From Thamnidium elegans (lineage: Eukaryota; Mucoromycota; Mucoromycetes; Mucorales; Mucoraceae), in assembly GCA_025201345.1 (NCBI GenBank), contig JAIXMG010000002.1, forward strand, positions 1,178,001 to 1,242,000: DNA of 64,000 nt. Reading direction: 5' to 3'. The position numbers and the translations under genes were made by a program. How positions within the stretch are numbered: the first letter of the stretch is position 1; each line of letters opens with the position of its first letter. Below, in pieces: positions 45,823-58,072 of this stretch. The notes beneath the pieces were generated by a model. That model saw nothing but the letters and a program-made list of their open reading frames with translations. It did not search any database and was not told the origin of the DNA.

Positions 45823-46453
45823 ACGTCTCTTCAGTTTGCGACGAGTCATCAAGCTCAATAAGGAACATCCACTTGGAGCTTACGGTTGCAACAAGAAATC
45901 AAAATTTGATATAGAATCTTCTCTTGAAATATGAAATAGTGTAAATAAATTAGCTGCTATAGTTGAAACCCATAAAAGCAAATCGAAAATTGCCAATACG
46001 CAAGAGAGCGTTAATAGAGCCCAAATGCACCTTGATAGCGATAAACTTCATACAAAGCTCTTGGGACAACTTGCTAGTAGCAAAACACTGGCTTTTTTAG
46101 GGGCAATGCCGGGTGTTAATTCCAACGTCTATTTTGTGTTCGGACAAGCCATTATCGATGTTGTTGTGATAGTTATTAATGATATTAACCGCTTGATCCA
46201 TCACCGTGAAGCAAAAAGATATGATGTAATTTCTAATGTTCTAAATGAATTATCGCAGAAACTAAAAGACTTATTGGAAGTATCGTTTAAATTTTGTCAG
46301 TCTCTTGATAAAACCCTTACCAACCCTGAGAATTATACAGTTTTAATTGAAAATTTGGTAAGTTTCTTTGATTCTGAAGATATGTCACCAGATACAAAGG
46401 CGCCGCAAAAAGATTTCCAACATATAAAAGAGCAAGTTTTAATCGGCAACTAG
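45823..46453 (+). pseudogene. Array pseudogene D3: class I, 5'-truncated
   Basis: Begins in mid-gene with S-N-V-S-S-V-C-D-E-S-S-S-S-I-R (D1: V-N-V-S-S-V-C-L-E-S-S-N-T-I-R), has stops around 45912 and 45943, then is open from 46025 to 46453 with a D1-like hairpin (F-L-G-A-M-P-G-V-N-S-N-V-Y-F-V-F-G-Q-A-I-I). Relative to D1 a few codons are missing before D-M-S-P-D-T, and it stops before the S-P-R-S-L-I motif (ends E-Q-V-L-I-G-N). Not functional as a full class I protein. Confidence 0.8.
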
Positions 46454-47066
46454 AGAAAAAAACCTTTATTCTTTACATATCAAATATTATAAATAAGTTA
46501 ATGTATATCACCTAGAAAATTATATTATATTGTCACTGGGAATAAGCTTGAATTGTCAAGCGATTTTTATTTCTACCTGTATTACAGAATATGCGATTAT
46601 CCCAGAAAATAAGTGATCTATGCTTTGATCCAAAGGCTCTCTTTCGATTTGCCCCTGATTTTTTATTTGTGTATTTTTTTTTTTACTAATACTACAATAC
46701 ACTTGTTACATTCCCTCTATTATTGCTTAATCAAGTATTGTAATAGTTGCTACTACTTTATCAAATAGCAAAATGAATCAATATATCCCGAACGCCTTAA
46801 CTAAAAAAAAAAAAAAAAAAGCCCTGCTCTACATATATGCAATAACACGATATGCCAAGCCACAATTTTCGATCAAAAAAACAAAACGTGTTTTTTTACA
46901 AATAAAAAAGGTGATAGTCGCCAACTATACATAATCCAACTATTTTTATTCAAAAAATATAAAACAAAGATATACATAATTAACAAAGTCCATTTTTATT
47001 GCTTACTTAATTTTTTTTTAAAAAAATTTTCTAAAAAAAAAAAAAGTTCGAGTTCATTGGAAAAAT
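46454..47066. other. Spacer between the array and eL28
   Basis: About 610 bp, A/T-rich, with poly-A and poly-T tracts and the 3' region of eL28 (minus strand). No gene is seen. Confidence 0.45.
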
Positions 47067-47658
47067 TTAGTTCTTTTGAGCACGAGGACCCTTAGCTTCA
47101 CGAAGAGTACGAGTCTTCTTGGGAGCTTGAGTGGCGAGGATAGCAGAAGCACGAGCAACGGCAGCCTATAATAATTATAAAAATCACATCAATATAACAC
47201 GCTTTTTTTTAAAAAATAATAATAATAATCCACTGCTTTTAATCTATCAGCAACACTTACGGCACGGAGGTCAGGTCTGTACTTGTTACCACGGGCAATC
47301 AAGTTAGCAACAGACTTGGAAGTTTGACGACGGGTCTTGGCAATGACAACGGAGTTGGCAGACTTCTTGGGGGATTGCTCCTTGTTAGCCTTACGGGTGA
47401 TAACACGGATACCACGAGCAGCGGGGAGGATGGTAACGGTCTAAAACAGAGAGAGAGAAATTGTTTAATATGCTTGCAAAAAAATTTTCATCTCTTTTTT
47501 TTTTTTTTTTTTTTTACCTTGTAGTTAGCTAAACCGGAGTACTTGAAAGAGTTAACATTCTTCAAGTTAGCGGGTTCAGAAGAGAATTGAACGTTTTGAC
47601 GCTTAACAAGGAAAGAGTTGTTGTTCTTGATAATAGCCCAGACCAAATCGGCACTCAT
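47067..47658 (-). CDS. RPL28: 60S ribosomal protein eL28, 139 aa
   Basis: Minus-strand exons 47518-47658, 47261-47440 and 47067-47165, all phase 0. The protein reads [20 protein letters not shown] at the start, matching the eL28 N-terminus (D-L-x-W-x-I-x-R-N-x-S-x-F-L-x-K), then the Y-S-G-L-A-N and R-K-A-N-K...P-K-K-S segments, ending [11 protein letters not shown]. It is an rRNA-binding large-subunit protein; size fits the family. A further intron is likely in the 5' leader (about 47662-47806), with acceptor TTAG four to five bases before the ATG, a common layout in ribosomal protein genes. Note that baker's yeast uses the name RPL28 for a different protein. Confidence 0.92.
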
Positions 47659-47806
47659 GTTCTAATTTAAAATTTTATCGTCAATTCGGGTCTTTTTTTT
47701 TTTTTTTTTTTTTTTTTTATAAAATAGATTTGTGAAGGTTGAAAAATGATATTTCTATCATTGCTGTAATCTATTTCTTATTTTTGTTGGGGAAATCGAA
47801 ACTTAC

Positions 47807-48819
47807 GATGAAATTTACGTAGAGAAACGAAAGAGGGAGAAAAAAAAATTTGCACACTTCTTCTTCTTGTGATAGCACTGCTTTCAAAAAAAAATTAAAA
47901 AATTTAGTAACCACGTCGTATGATTGGCTAAATTGGAGTGGCTTATCCTTTAAATTTTATTAAACTGAAAAGTGTAACCATTGCAATCATAACTGTCAAA
48001 TATCGATCCATTTTTGTTTTTGTCTATCCCTCCACTGAATTTCCCCCCAGATATATTATTCGCAATGATGAACATCAACCAATATCAGACGATATGTTAC
48101 TATCTTTTAGCGTATCATTAGAAACCCTACAGAGGTACTACATATCTGTATTATGTTACCATACTATCCTTCAGTATCAAGATCTCTTATTGCCGAAAAA
48201 AGCAGATGTCACGGATAGAAACAATGAATACTAATATAATATCTAACAGTAATATTTCACCTCTAGCTAGCAGGTAAAGGATTTAAAATGCCAACAAGTT
48301 TGAGTTGATTCCATGAAAATATATGAGTTGGTTCAATTGAAATACCTTGTGCTTTATGCAGTTCCAATATTATTCGTACGAAAGAAGTGCTGCTCGTACA
48401 TCTGATCTTAGTTGCAAAGGAAAAAAAAAAACAATTCGGTATTTTCTATTGGCCATATTATGGATACCAAATGTATATATTAAAGGTTCTGTCAATTTGA
48501 GCAGGGGGGAAAAAAAGCTCCCGGGCGTAGCTCTATGGATAAAGTATATCTTGACGAAGACCTACCGTATAAATTGAATTACTTACAAATGTAATTTATA
48601 CTTCAACCACACGAATGAGATTAATTAATCAAACTTAACGGCATATTGCCGTATGATCTAGTAACATATTATTTATATCAACAAATAAAAAAATACTAGA
48701 TGATTTTGTCTTTAAGAGCCTGTTCAAATGAGCAAGTGCGAGGGATACTCTATTTTCCCCCTAATATAGTGTGGTTTAATGCAAAAAAAAATATATATAT
48801 ATAATAATAATCTGTCTTT
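47807..48819. promoter_or_regulatory. eL28 upstream region and intergenic DNA
   Basis: About 1 kb: eL28 promoter side, then A/T-rich sequence and the 3' end of guanine deaminase. Two short plus-strand frames (47938-48234 and 48347-48577) have no recognisable protein character or conserved start context. Confidence 0.45.
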
Positions 48820-50297
48820 TTAAGCCTTTCCAGCAACTCGTCTACCTTGAACATAAACATGCTTCAAATTCTGATCACTTCCATTAAACAAGAACTTTTC
48901 GACCTTTTGATGCATGGTTTCACCGCCCATCAAATCAATGGACCCATTTTCCAAGTCTACCCAAAGCGCATCAAATGCCTTGTTCTTTTCAAAGTTACCG
49001 ATCTGATCCTTCAACCCCAAGACATCAGCGCCACCGAGCGTAACCAAATAAAGCAACTCAGCAGGAGATAAAGGAGCATAGTCTTTATCCTTCAAAGGAC
49101 CATCGCGATGCATAATCTTGACAGTCTTGGAGGCAAAGAAAGTAGACCGAACGGCGTCCAACATGGAAGCTGAGAACCCACCAGCAACATCGGTACCTAA
49201 CCCAACCTTGACACCTTGGTTCAAAAAGCGTCTAACATCACAGACACCGCTATGTAACGAGAAGTTAGAGTTTGCGCAGTGAGCAATACCGGTCTTTCTA
49301 TCAGCCAACATTTTAATTTCGTCATCGGTCATATGAACGCAGTGTGCCATGTAAGACCGTTCGTTTAACAATTGGTGATCGTCATAAATACTGGTATAAT
49401 CCTTGGAATCCTTAAACAAGGAACACGTAAAATCAATTTCATCGTGGTTTTCACATAAATGAGTTTGAATAGGAACATTGTACTGGTTTGCTAATTGACT
49501 GAGGCCTTTCATCAAGGGTGTGGAGCAGGTAATAGCGAAACGAGGTGTGACAACAGGAGTCACTAAATGGTTGTTCTTTTGTTGCACGTATTCAATGAAC
49601 GCGCGAGTGTCGTCTAAACTAGCCTCAGTAGACTCGATATAATAATCAGGTGCGTTTTGATCCATGTTGACTTTACCAATAAATGCACGTTGACCCAAGC
49701 CTTCGATAATATCCACGAGTTTCTTACAAGCACCGAGATGGATAGTTGCAAACCAACTGCAGGTTGTAGTACCATTTAAAAGGAAACGCTCAATAACCTT
49801 TGTGTATGCTTCAGAGGCGTGTTCAACATCTTTAAATGCAGATTCGCAAGGGAATACGTGGGACTCGAGCCATTCAAGAAGTTGAAGGTCCATACCAGAT
49901 CCAGCAAACATATATTGAGGAGCATGCTATATTAAAAAAAAAAGTGTGAGTTTACAGTATCTAGGGTAGCATAAATAAATAAAAAAAACTTTACAGCGTG
50001 CGTATCAATGAAACCAGGCACAAGGAACTGTTCAGAACCTAATTTTTCAATCTAAATAAAAACCCCATGTTACAACGATATTTTTGTTTTGTTTTTAGGC
50101 CGGTTTTCGTTAAAACGTACCTTAGCATCTTGGAAAGAGGTTGTACTTAAAAAACTATCGAGATCGCTTACTTCCTTTTCGACATGAACAATAACACCCT
50201 TTTCGTTATCAACGACCAAGACACCATTTTTAATTATTTCCAACTCGGTAAGAGATACAGAGTGAACAAGTGTACCGTAATAAACAGTGTAAGCCAT
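48820..50297 (-). CDS. Guanine deaminase, 446 aa
   Basis: Three minus-strand exons: 50121-50297, about 49994-50051 and 48820-49926. Splicing creates the metal-binding P-G-F-I-D-T-H-A-H-A-P-Q-Y of the amidohydrolase family, in the form typical of guanine deaminases (H-x-H then P-Q). Further parts are G-T-T-T-C-S-W-F-A-T, N-M-D-Q-N-A-P-D-Y-Y, T-P-R-F-A-I-T-C-S, Q-T-H-L-C-E-N, Y-M-A-H-C-V-H-M, G-I-A-H-C-A-N-S-N and G-L-G-T-D-V-A-G-G, which supply the His and Asp ligands for zinc. It converts guanine to xanthine plus ammonia in the cytosol, in purine salvage or catabolism. Length matches yeast Gud1 and the animal enzyme. The start is the first Met, M-A-Y-T-V-Y. Confidence 0.94.
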
Positions 50298-50641
50298 GAT
50301 AATAACAAAACAAAAAAGGAAAACAAAGAAAAAGGGGAAATAGGAGGGAAAAGCTTGCTTTATTTAATACCTTTTTTATTAAAGCAGCGCTTTAAAACTT
50401 GTTACGATCCCAAAAAAAAAAATACTGTGTATAAACGAGATAAGGTATTTTTTCTAACTAAAAAAAAATTATATGCGGGAATTCCTATTACAAATGTAAC
50501 AAAATATGCAGGCTAAAATATTAAAATCACACACTCCCTTTTTTTTTTTTTTACTCACGCAAAAGAAAAAAAAAACGGCGCTTTAAACCAATGTATTCCT
50601 TTGTGCAAGACACACAAAAATAAACATTTATAGAACAAAAA

Positions 50642-52341
50642 TTAAAATAAAAGATCATCAAAAGCAGTAGTCTTTGGCTTTGAAGGTTGTGCTTGTTGGT
50701 TACTACTAGCCCAATTATTCCAATCAGCTTGTACGCTGGAACTCTTTAATGCGTTCATAGAAGGTCCTGCACTACGTGTATTATCATTGGTTTTCTTTCC
50801 TAAAGAATCAAGTGAAACAAAATTGGAAGCTTGAGCCCACATACCAGTAGGTGTACTAGCTGCAGTAGGGGTATGGTTCGTATTATCATCTACAAGTGAT
50901 GATTGAGCTTGTTGTTGCTGTTGTTGTTGATATCCTGAAGGAGCGATAGGTTGGGACTCAAAATCACCAAATTGGTGGTGTGAACTACTAGTGGTAGTAT
51001 CATCATCTCCCAACAAGTCAAAAAGATCTTGCTTTTTAGAAGCAGTAGTAGTAGTAGTGGTAGTGGGTTCGTCTGCTACAGCATATTGAAAATCACTAAA
51101 ATCATCATCCAACAAAGCATTGGATTTATTCGTAGTCGTAGCACGTTCTTGAACTTCGCCGCAAGCGAAATCTCCCCAATCATCATCATCACCAAAAGCT
51201 GTATTTTTCTTATTATTACTACTAGAGCCAAAATCATCTTCATCATCAGACCCAAATAAATTCTCTTTTGTGTTCTTTGATGGAGAGGTTTGATTGGAAT
51301 CACTATGATATAAACCATCATCATCATCGCCATATTTACTACTACTATTTGTTGTTGGTGCAGGATACCCAACTAATTCACCATAACTCAAAGCATCTCC
51401 ATTAAAACTGATACCACCTCCATTATTACCATAAGCTCCACTTCCAAAACCAGGAAACCTAGATCCAACAGACGAACCTGCGCTACCACCGCCACTAACA
51501 GTAGAAGAGAATCCCATGGATCTGCTACTAGGTCCACTATCCGATCCAACGCCAATATACTTGTTACGATTCTTTTTTGCTAATTTGCGTTCTGTTCTAA
51601 TTTTATCAGTGCTACTTAGCAATTCTACAATTTCCTTTGCACGATTACGAACTATGAAGTAACAAAAAATAATAAGTTATTTGATTTTGAGCACAACACA
51701 CACTCATAAAATGCCTTTTTTTTTACCATTTAATCCTTCGTCTTTGCCTTTATCGTCAATATAATAAAAGTTACGCATTACTTTAATCATGGATACGTGG
51801 GACCGAGCATCATCTACTACACGTTCAGATCCATTCTTGATAAGGTATTCTAAGAGTACAAGTGCCTTGTATATCTGTCTCCATTGTTTTGATTCCTTTT
51901 CGGTGAATCTTCTGTACACAGTTGGCATGATTTCATTAAAGTACTGGCTAAAGAAATATCGACTTTAGTAAATATAAAAACTAACTTTTTTTTTTTTTTT
52001 TTTGTAAAAAAAACTTACTAGTTGTAAGTACCTTGTGCCAGTTCTTGCATAAGTGTACTGGAAGCACCCCAAGGGTCATTACTTGTAGCTTCATGTACTT
52101 TAGCTTCCATCTCTGTATAGTTTAAAACTACACTCTTCCTAAAAAAAAAAAAAAAAAAGAGTTAAGCTCTTTCTTTTTTTATACAAAAAAACCCCCTATT
52201 TTACATTTTATTAATGACATCCTATTATTAAATAATGAGTTAAACTTGACATCTTTATATATACTCGGTTTAAATTCTTTCTAGTAATTTTACCTTCACC
52301 TCCCATACATCGGGAATTTGAAAGTTAGACAACGAATTCAT
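50642..52341 (-). CDS. ENT3: Epsin-3/EpsinR-type ENTH clathrin adaptor, 464 aa
   Basis: Minus-strand exons 52294-52341, 52019-52134, 51727-51947 and 50642-51651, in frame. The ENTH domain covers about residues 17-150 with V-V-L-N-Y-T-E-M-E-A-K-V, A-T-S-N-D-P-W-G-A-S, L-M-Q-E-L-A, W-R-Q-I-Y-K-A-L-V-L-L-E-Y-L-I-K-N-G-S-E-R-V-V and K-K-N-R-N-K-Y-I-G-V. This version (D-P-W-G, G-S-E-R-V-V) is that of yeast Ent3 and animal EpsinR, which bind phosphoinositide at trans-Golgi/endosomes and sort SNAREs. The disordered tail has acidic D-W-G-D-F and D-F-S-D-F motifs suited to gamma-ear/GGA binding and a Gln run. The acceptor of exon 2 was chosen for frame (AAG before S-V-V). Symbol by similarity. Confidence 0.92.
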
Positions 52342-54539
52342 ACTCTTTTTTCTTCAAAAAAAAAAAAGAAAGAAAAAAAGCACACAAAAACTCCAGTTTT
52401 ACAAGGAATTTTTAATTTTAGCCAATCAAACCTGAAACTATTTATTTCACCAAAAGAATGGCGCCAGCATTCTACATTTTTTTTTCGTAAGGTGATTTCT
52501 TTGCTTAAAAGTTATCAATTAAGCTTGTAGCATTATACCTTTTAATTTTAAAATAAAATAATTCATTATATTACTTTTTTTTTTTTCCTTTTGTTAGTTT
52601 GGCGTAACCCTCCTCGTCTGTTACTAAGTTCCACCCAGTGAATCAATAATAATTTTCTTATTTTTTTAAAAACAGTACAAAGACCAAATTGGTAGTAATC
52701 GATTAAATTCTTTATCTAAAAAAGTAATCTACGATCGTTGTTTTTACCGGGAAAAAAAAACCAGCAAAGTGGGGATAGATAGTAATAAAGATTCATGATT
52801 ACTCTACTACGTTTTCTTTTCAAGCTGGCAGCAATACATTCTATTTACCAGCAATCATATATAAAAGAACTAAATGTTACTTTTACAAATGTATCCACCG
52901 AGTATGTTAAGTAAAATGTGATACAATTATTGGCAGTATCTTTATCAAGTAAGCGAAGTATTTGAGAGATTCTTGGTACACGCTCTATTTAAAGGCTCAG
53001 AAAAGAAAGTGTGATGTATTACTTTTTACTTATTTTTATAAAGCGTTTTAAAAAAAATAGCACATAATATACTATTAGGACAGCGTCTTTTTCTTAAAGT
53101 ATATAAAAAAACCAATACGATTTTATACGTAAAAATAAATAGCCCAGACATGGTGAATCAAGTATATAGTAACACTACAAAAAAGATATTATCTTTCAGT
53201 ATATGCTGCCCCACATTATTATGTACATATATAGAAATGAAATAACCATTTTTAATATAACGGCGTTATGATTGGCTATTCTCCCTTTATACCGTTTTTT
53301 ACATTGAAAGCACGCACAACTTTATTGTATTTTTAATCTGTTGTGTAATTGAATAGGTGCTTTTAAACGGAATAGGAGATTATCTCTCGTAACCTCTTTA
53401 ATTTCTCTCACGTAGTTGAGCTTATCAAATCCCATCACAAGTCACTTACCCCCCAACGTGATTTTTTTTAGACCGTCAGTATTTTGATAAAACTATCCCC
53501 TTTGTGCCTCTTTTTTTTCTGTTTATAATTACTCTGATATCCTCCCTTCTTTTTATAAAAAAGAAAATAGATATAATTAAGAGAAAAGACACTAGTTTAA
53601 ACAATAAAGAAAGTTAATCTAGTATATATCGTCATTCCGATTACATAAACCGGTTCATTTGTTCCAAACAGAAAAAGAACGAAATTAGGTAACAATGCTG
53701 TCATCCTTTCGACCCTTATAAAAATTTGTAATCTAACTCCCCCCCTCGTCGCAGTTTGTTTGAAATATATGTAACCAACAAATTGATTGGATAACACAAC
53801 GTTCATGCTTGCAATATGCTAAGATAAAAAAACGATTGGACTGTGGAGCCTTAATTTATTATTATGCTCTGACGCCATATATATTCCATTTGCTCATACT
53901 GAAATCACAAATAGAAACATATTTTAAAGCTGAGATGGGGGATAAGGGACAGACAAAAAAAAAGAAAGAAAGAAAGAATATCCTTATATACCACAGTTAC
54001 AAAAGAAAATATATGGTTTTCGTACAATCAAATAAAGAAGATCCCTTTAATCCCCTATTTTTTTTATCAGTAAACAGTTTGTTTGGGACCGTGCGGGTAG
54101 ATGAGGTAAGAGATTTGGGGATGGTGTAACAGCAGATATAACTCTAGATTTATAGTCTACATCTAGTATATATTTTTTAGTCTTAAAAATAAGACTGTAT
54201 ACACGTTTAATATACATACAAATGTAATATGTTTAAAGTTCAATAAACCCTTTTTTTTTCTTCCTTTCTCTTTCTTAATTTATCATCCCCTTTGTAACTT
54301 TACTTTTGTGTGTTTCTTTGTGCAAGTATATCATGACCTTAATCTGATACTAATCAAAAAAGAAAAAATCCCGGGATTTAAATAAACCTTGATTTTGCGG
54401 AGTAAAAAAAAAAGGAAGATTTTTTTCTTTTGGGGGGAGACTCTTTTTAGGTATAAAAAGGGAGAGTAACTTTCTAAAATAGTTGTCTTATATCGTTTCT
54501 TTTTTCTTTCCGCTTTATTATACAAAAAATAAAACAAAA
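52342..54539. other. 2.2-kb intergenic region
   Basis: Upstream regions of the ENTH gene (minus) and the UGPase gene (plus). Only A/T-rich sequence and short frames are present. A TATAAAAAG lies at about 54453, some 85 bases before the UGPase start codon, a plausible TATA box. No RNA gene was recognised. Confidence 0.5.
54453..54462 (+). promoter_or_regulatory. TATA box of the UGPase gene
   Basis: TATAAAAAGG, about 85 bases upstream of the ATG at 54540, followed by a CT-rich leader. Confidence 0.45.
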
Positions 54540-56423
<1,884 letters not shown>

Positions 56424-56623
56424 ATTTCTTTTATTCTCATTTTTACTTTTTATTCCCTCTTTTAAATCACACACACACACACACACAACACCATATATCT
56501 GCATTTAATTGTTTTAAAAAAAAATAAACCATTTTATATATAAAATCACATTTTTGTGTAATAATTAGATAAACCTTTATCAAGATCAAAAGTTGTACAA
56601 AATCAAATATAGTCAACAGATGA

Positions 56624-57377
56624 TTAATCCATGCTCTTTTGGATCTTTTGAAGTAAAACGTCCATTTGAGAAGCCATCTTGGGCTGTCCCTTTTTAGTTT
56701 TAGCCAACATCTTTGACCGTTCTTCTTTTCTATCTTTAAAGTATTTAATTCTAGCCTTTTTTTCCTCTTGGGTTTTCTTTTGACGTTCCTTTTTCTCCTC
56801 TTCTGATTCCTTCTTACGTCTTTCACGTTCTTCTAACTGTGTTTTAAAAGGGTTGGGTTTTGGTAATCTGGCCATTGCTTCAAGTCTCTTTTGTCTCTTA
56901 TTTAATTTTTTATCTCCATCTTCCTCTTCTGACTCTTCTTCTGAAGAAGACTCTTCGTCTAAATCGAATTCCTCTTCTTGTTCTTGTTCTTCTTCTTCAG
57001 GATTCTTTAACTCGACAACATTACCGTTACTATCAATAGTACGTTCTGTTGCACCAAAGATCTATTTATTTATTTTTAAAAAAAAAGTGGTGAAATCAGT
57101 AAACTTGATTGTTTTCCTCGAAAAGTCCCAAACCGAGATCTTACCTCTTTAACATAATCGGGTGTTTCATCAGCATCCGTTTCTTTGTTTAGTGTTTTAT
57201 AATATTGACTTTTCACAGTTGCTTTATGAATGAGTTCATATTTTCTCTTTTGCTCTAAAAAGTAAAACTATTAACTTAAGACAGATACAAACACCAAAAA
57301 AAAAAAAAATACATACGTTTTCTCTGTAAAGGAGTTAATGGTTTTCTATGTTTTTTAACTTGAGGTTTAGGTGGCAT
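56624..57377 (-). CDS. Fyv7/TAP26-like rRNA-processing protein, 202 aa
   Basis: Minus-strand exons 57317-57377, 57145-57254 and 56624-57061, in frame. The protein is small, very basic at both ends, with an acidic Glu/Ser run at about residues 75-105. The C-terminal third is a charged helix ending K-A-R-I-K-Y-F-K-D-R-K-E-E-R and A-K-T-K-K-G-Q-P-K-M, the pattern of the Fyv7/CCDC59 (TAP26) rRNA-processing family. Those proteins act in the nucleolus in 18S rRNA maturation. The family call relies on the terminal motif because the rest is low complexity. It starts M-P-P-K-P-Q-V-K-K-H-R-K. Confidence 0.68.
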
Positions 57378-58072
57378 ATTTGAGTTGTATATAAAGTTAA
57401 AAAAAAAAAGAAAAAAAAAAAAAAAAAGTCCACTATAAAAAAATATTCATGCAAAGGATAAGCCACACAAATTTATTCATCCTTTTTTCTAAATTTATGC
57501 AAGCAGTGACCACAAAGTGTTCTTCTTTAGAACGTGTGCGCCTTTTTTTTTTCTTTTTTTTTTTTTGCTCAAGTTCGTTCTGTAGATGTAGTCCTATTGG
57601 GGATTGGTGTATCAGCTGTACCAGGTGGTGGGTGCCCTGGTTGAGTTCTAACAACAAGTTGTAGACATGTACTTATATAAAAATGATTAAATATATAGCA
57701 TGAGCAAATAGACCCGCTATTTTATCAATCTAATAAGCACTTCTTTATCTTTTTTTTTAAAAAAGAAAATATCACTCTTCTTTCTTTATTTTTTTGCATC
57801 AAAGACTTTGTGAATGTCTGTAAAAAATACAAGAGCAAAGACAAAAATATATACTTTATGTCTAGATGATAAAATAGTAGTAGGCTTCTGTTTTGAACTT
57901 CATATCACTATAAGTATATTTAATAAAACGCTCTTTATTAAAGACGAGGCAAATCACTTTGAGTGGGTGTGGTGTTGGTGTATAATCCGTGCGCATGTCC
58001 TGTGCAAATAGCCAAACCCAAACTTTTATAAACTCGGATTTTACTATAAAATACATTACACTTTTTTTTGGA
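57378..58072. other. Intergenic, no supported gene
   Basis: About 700 bp. On the minus strand around 57560-57670 there is a short Pro/Thr-rich frame (R-T-Q-P-G-H-P-P-P-G-T-A-D-T) that looks slightly protein-like but has no start codon, and no exon could be joined to it. Otherwise A/T-rich. Confidence 0.4.

Noticed and set aside
27947..46453. CRISPR-like or prophage interpretation of the array
   Set aside because: No short regularly spaced repeats and no phage structural or integrase genes; flanks are ordinary fungal genes.
47938..48234. 98-codon plus-strand open frame upstream of eL28
   Set aside because: Composition is random-like, with no homologous motif, no splice partner and a position in the promoter region.
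57433..57664. Open frames on both strands, one with a Pro/Thr-rich stretch
   Set aside because: No start codon fits the protein-like frame, and the longer frame runs through poly-A and switches character. No exon joins to it.
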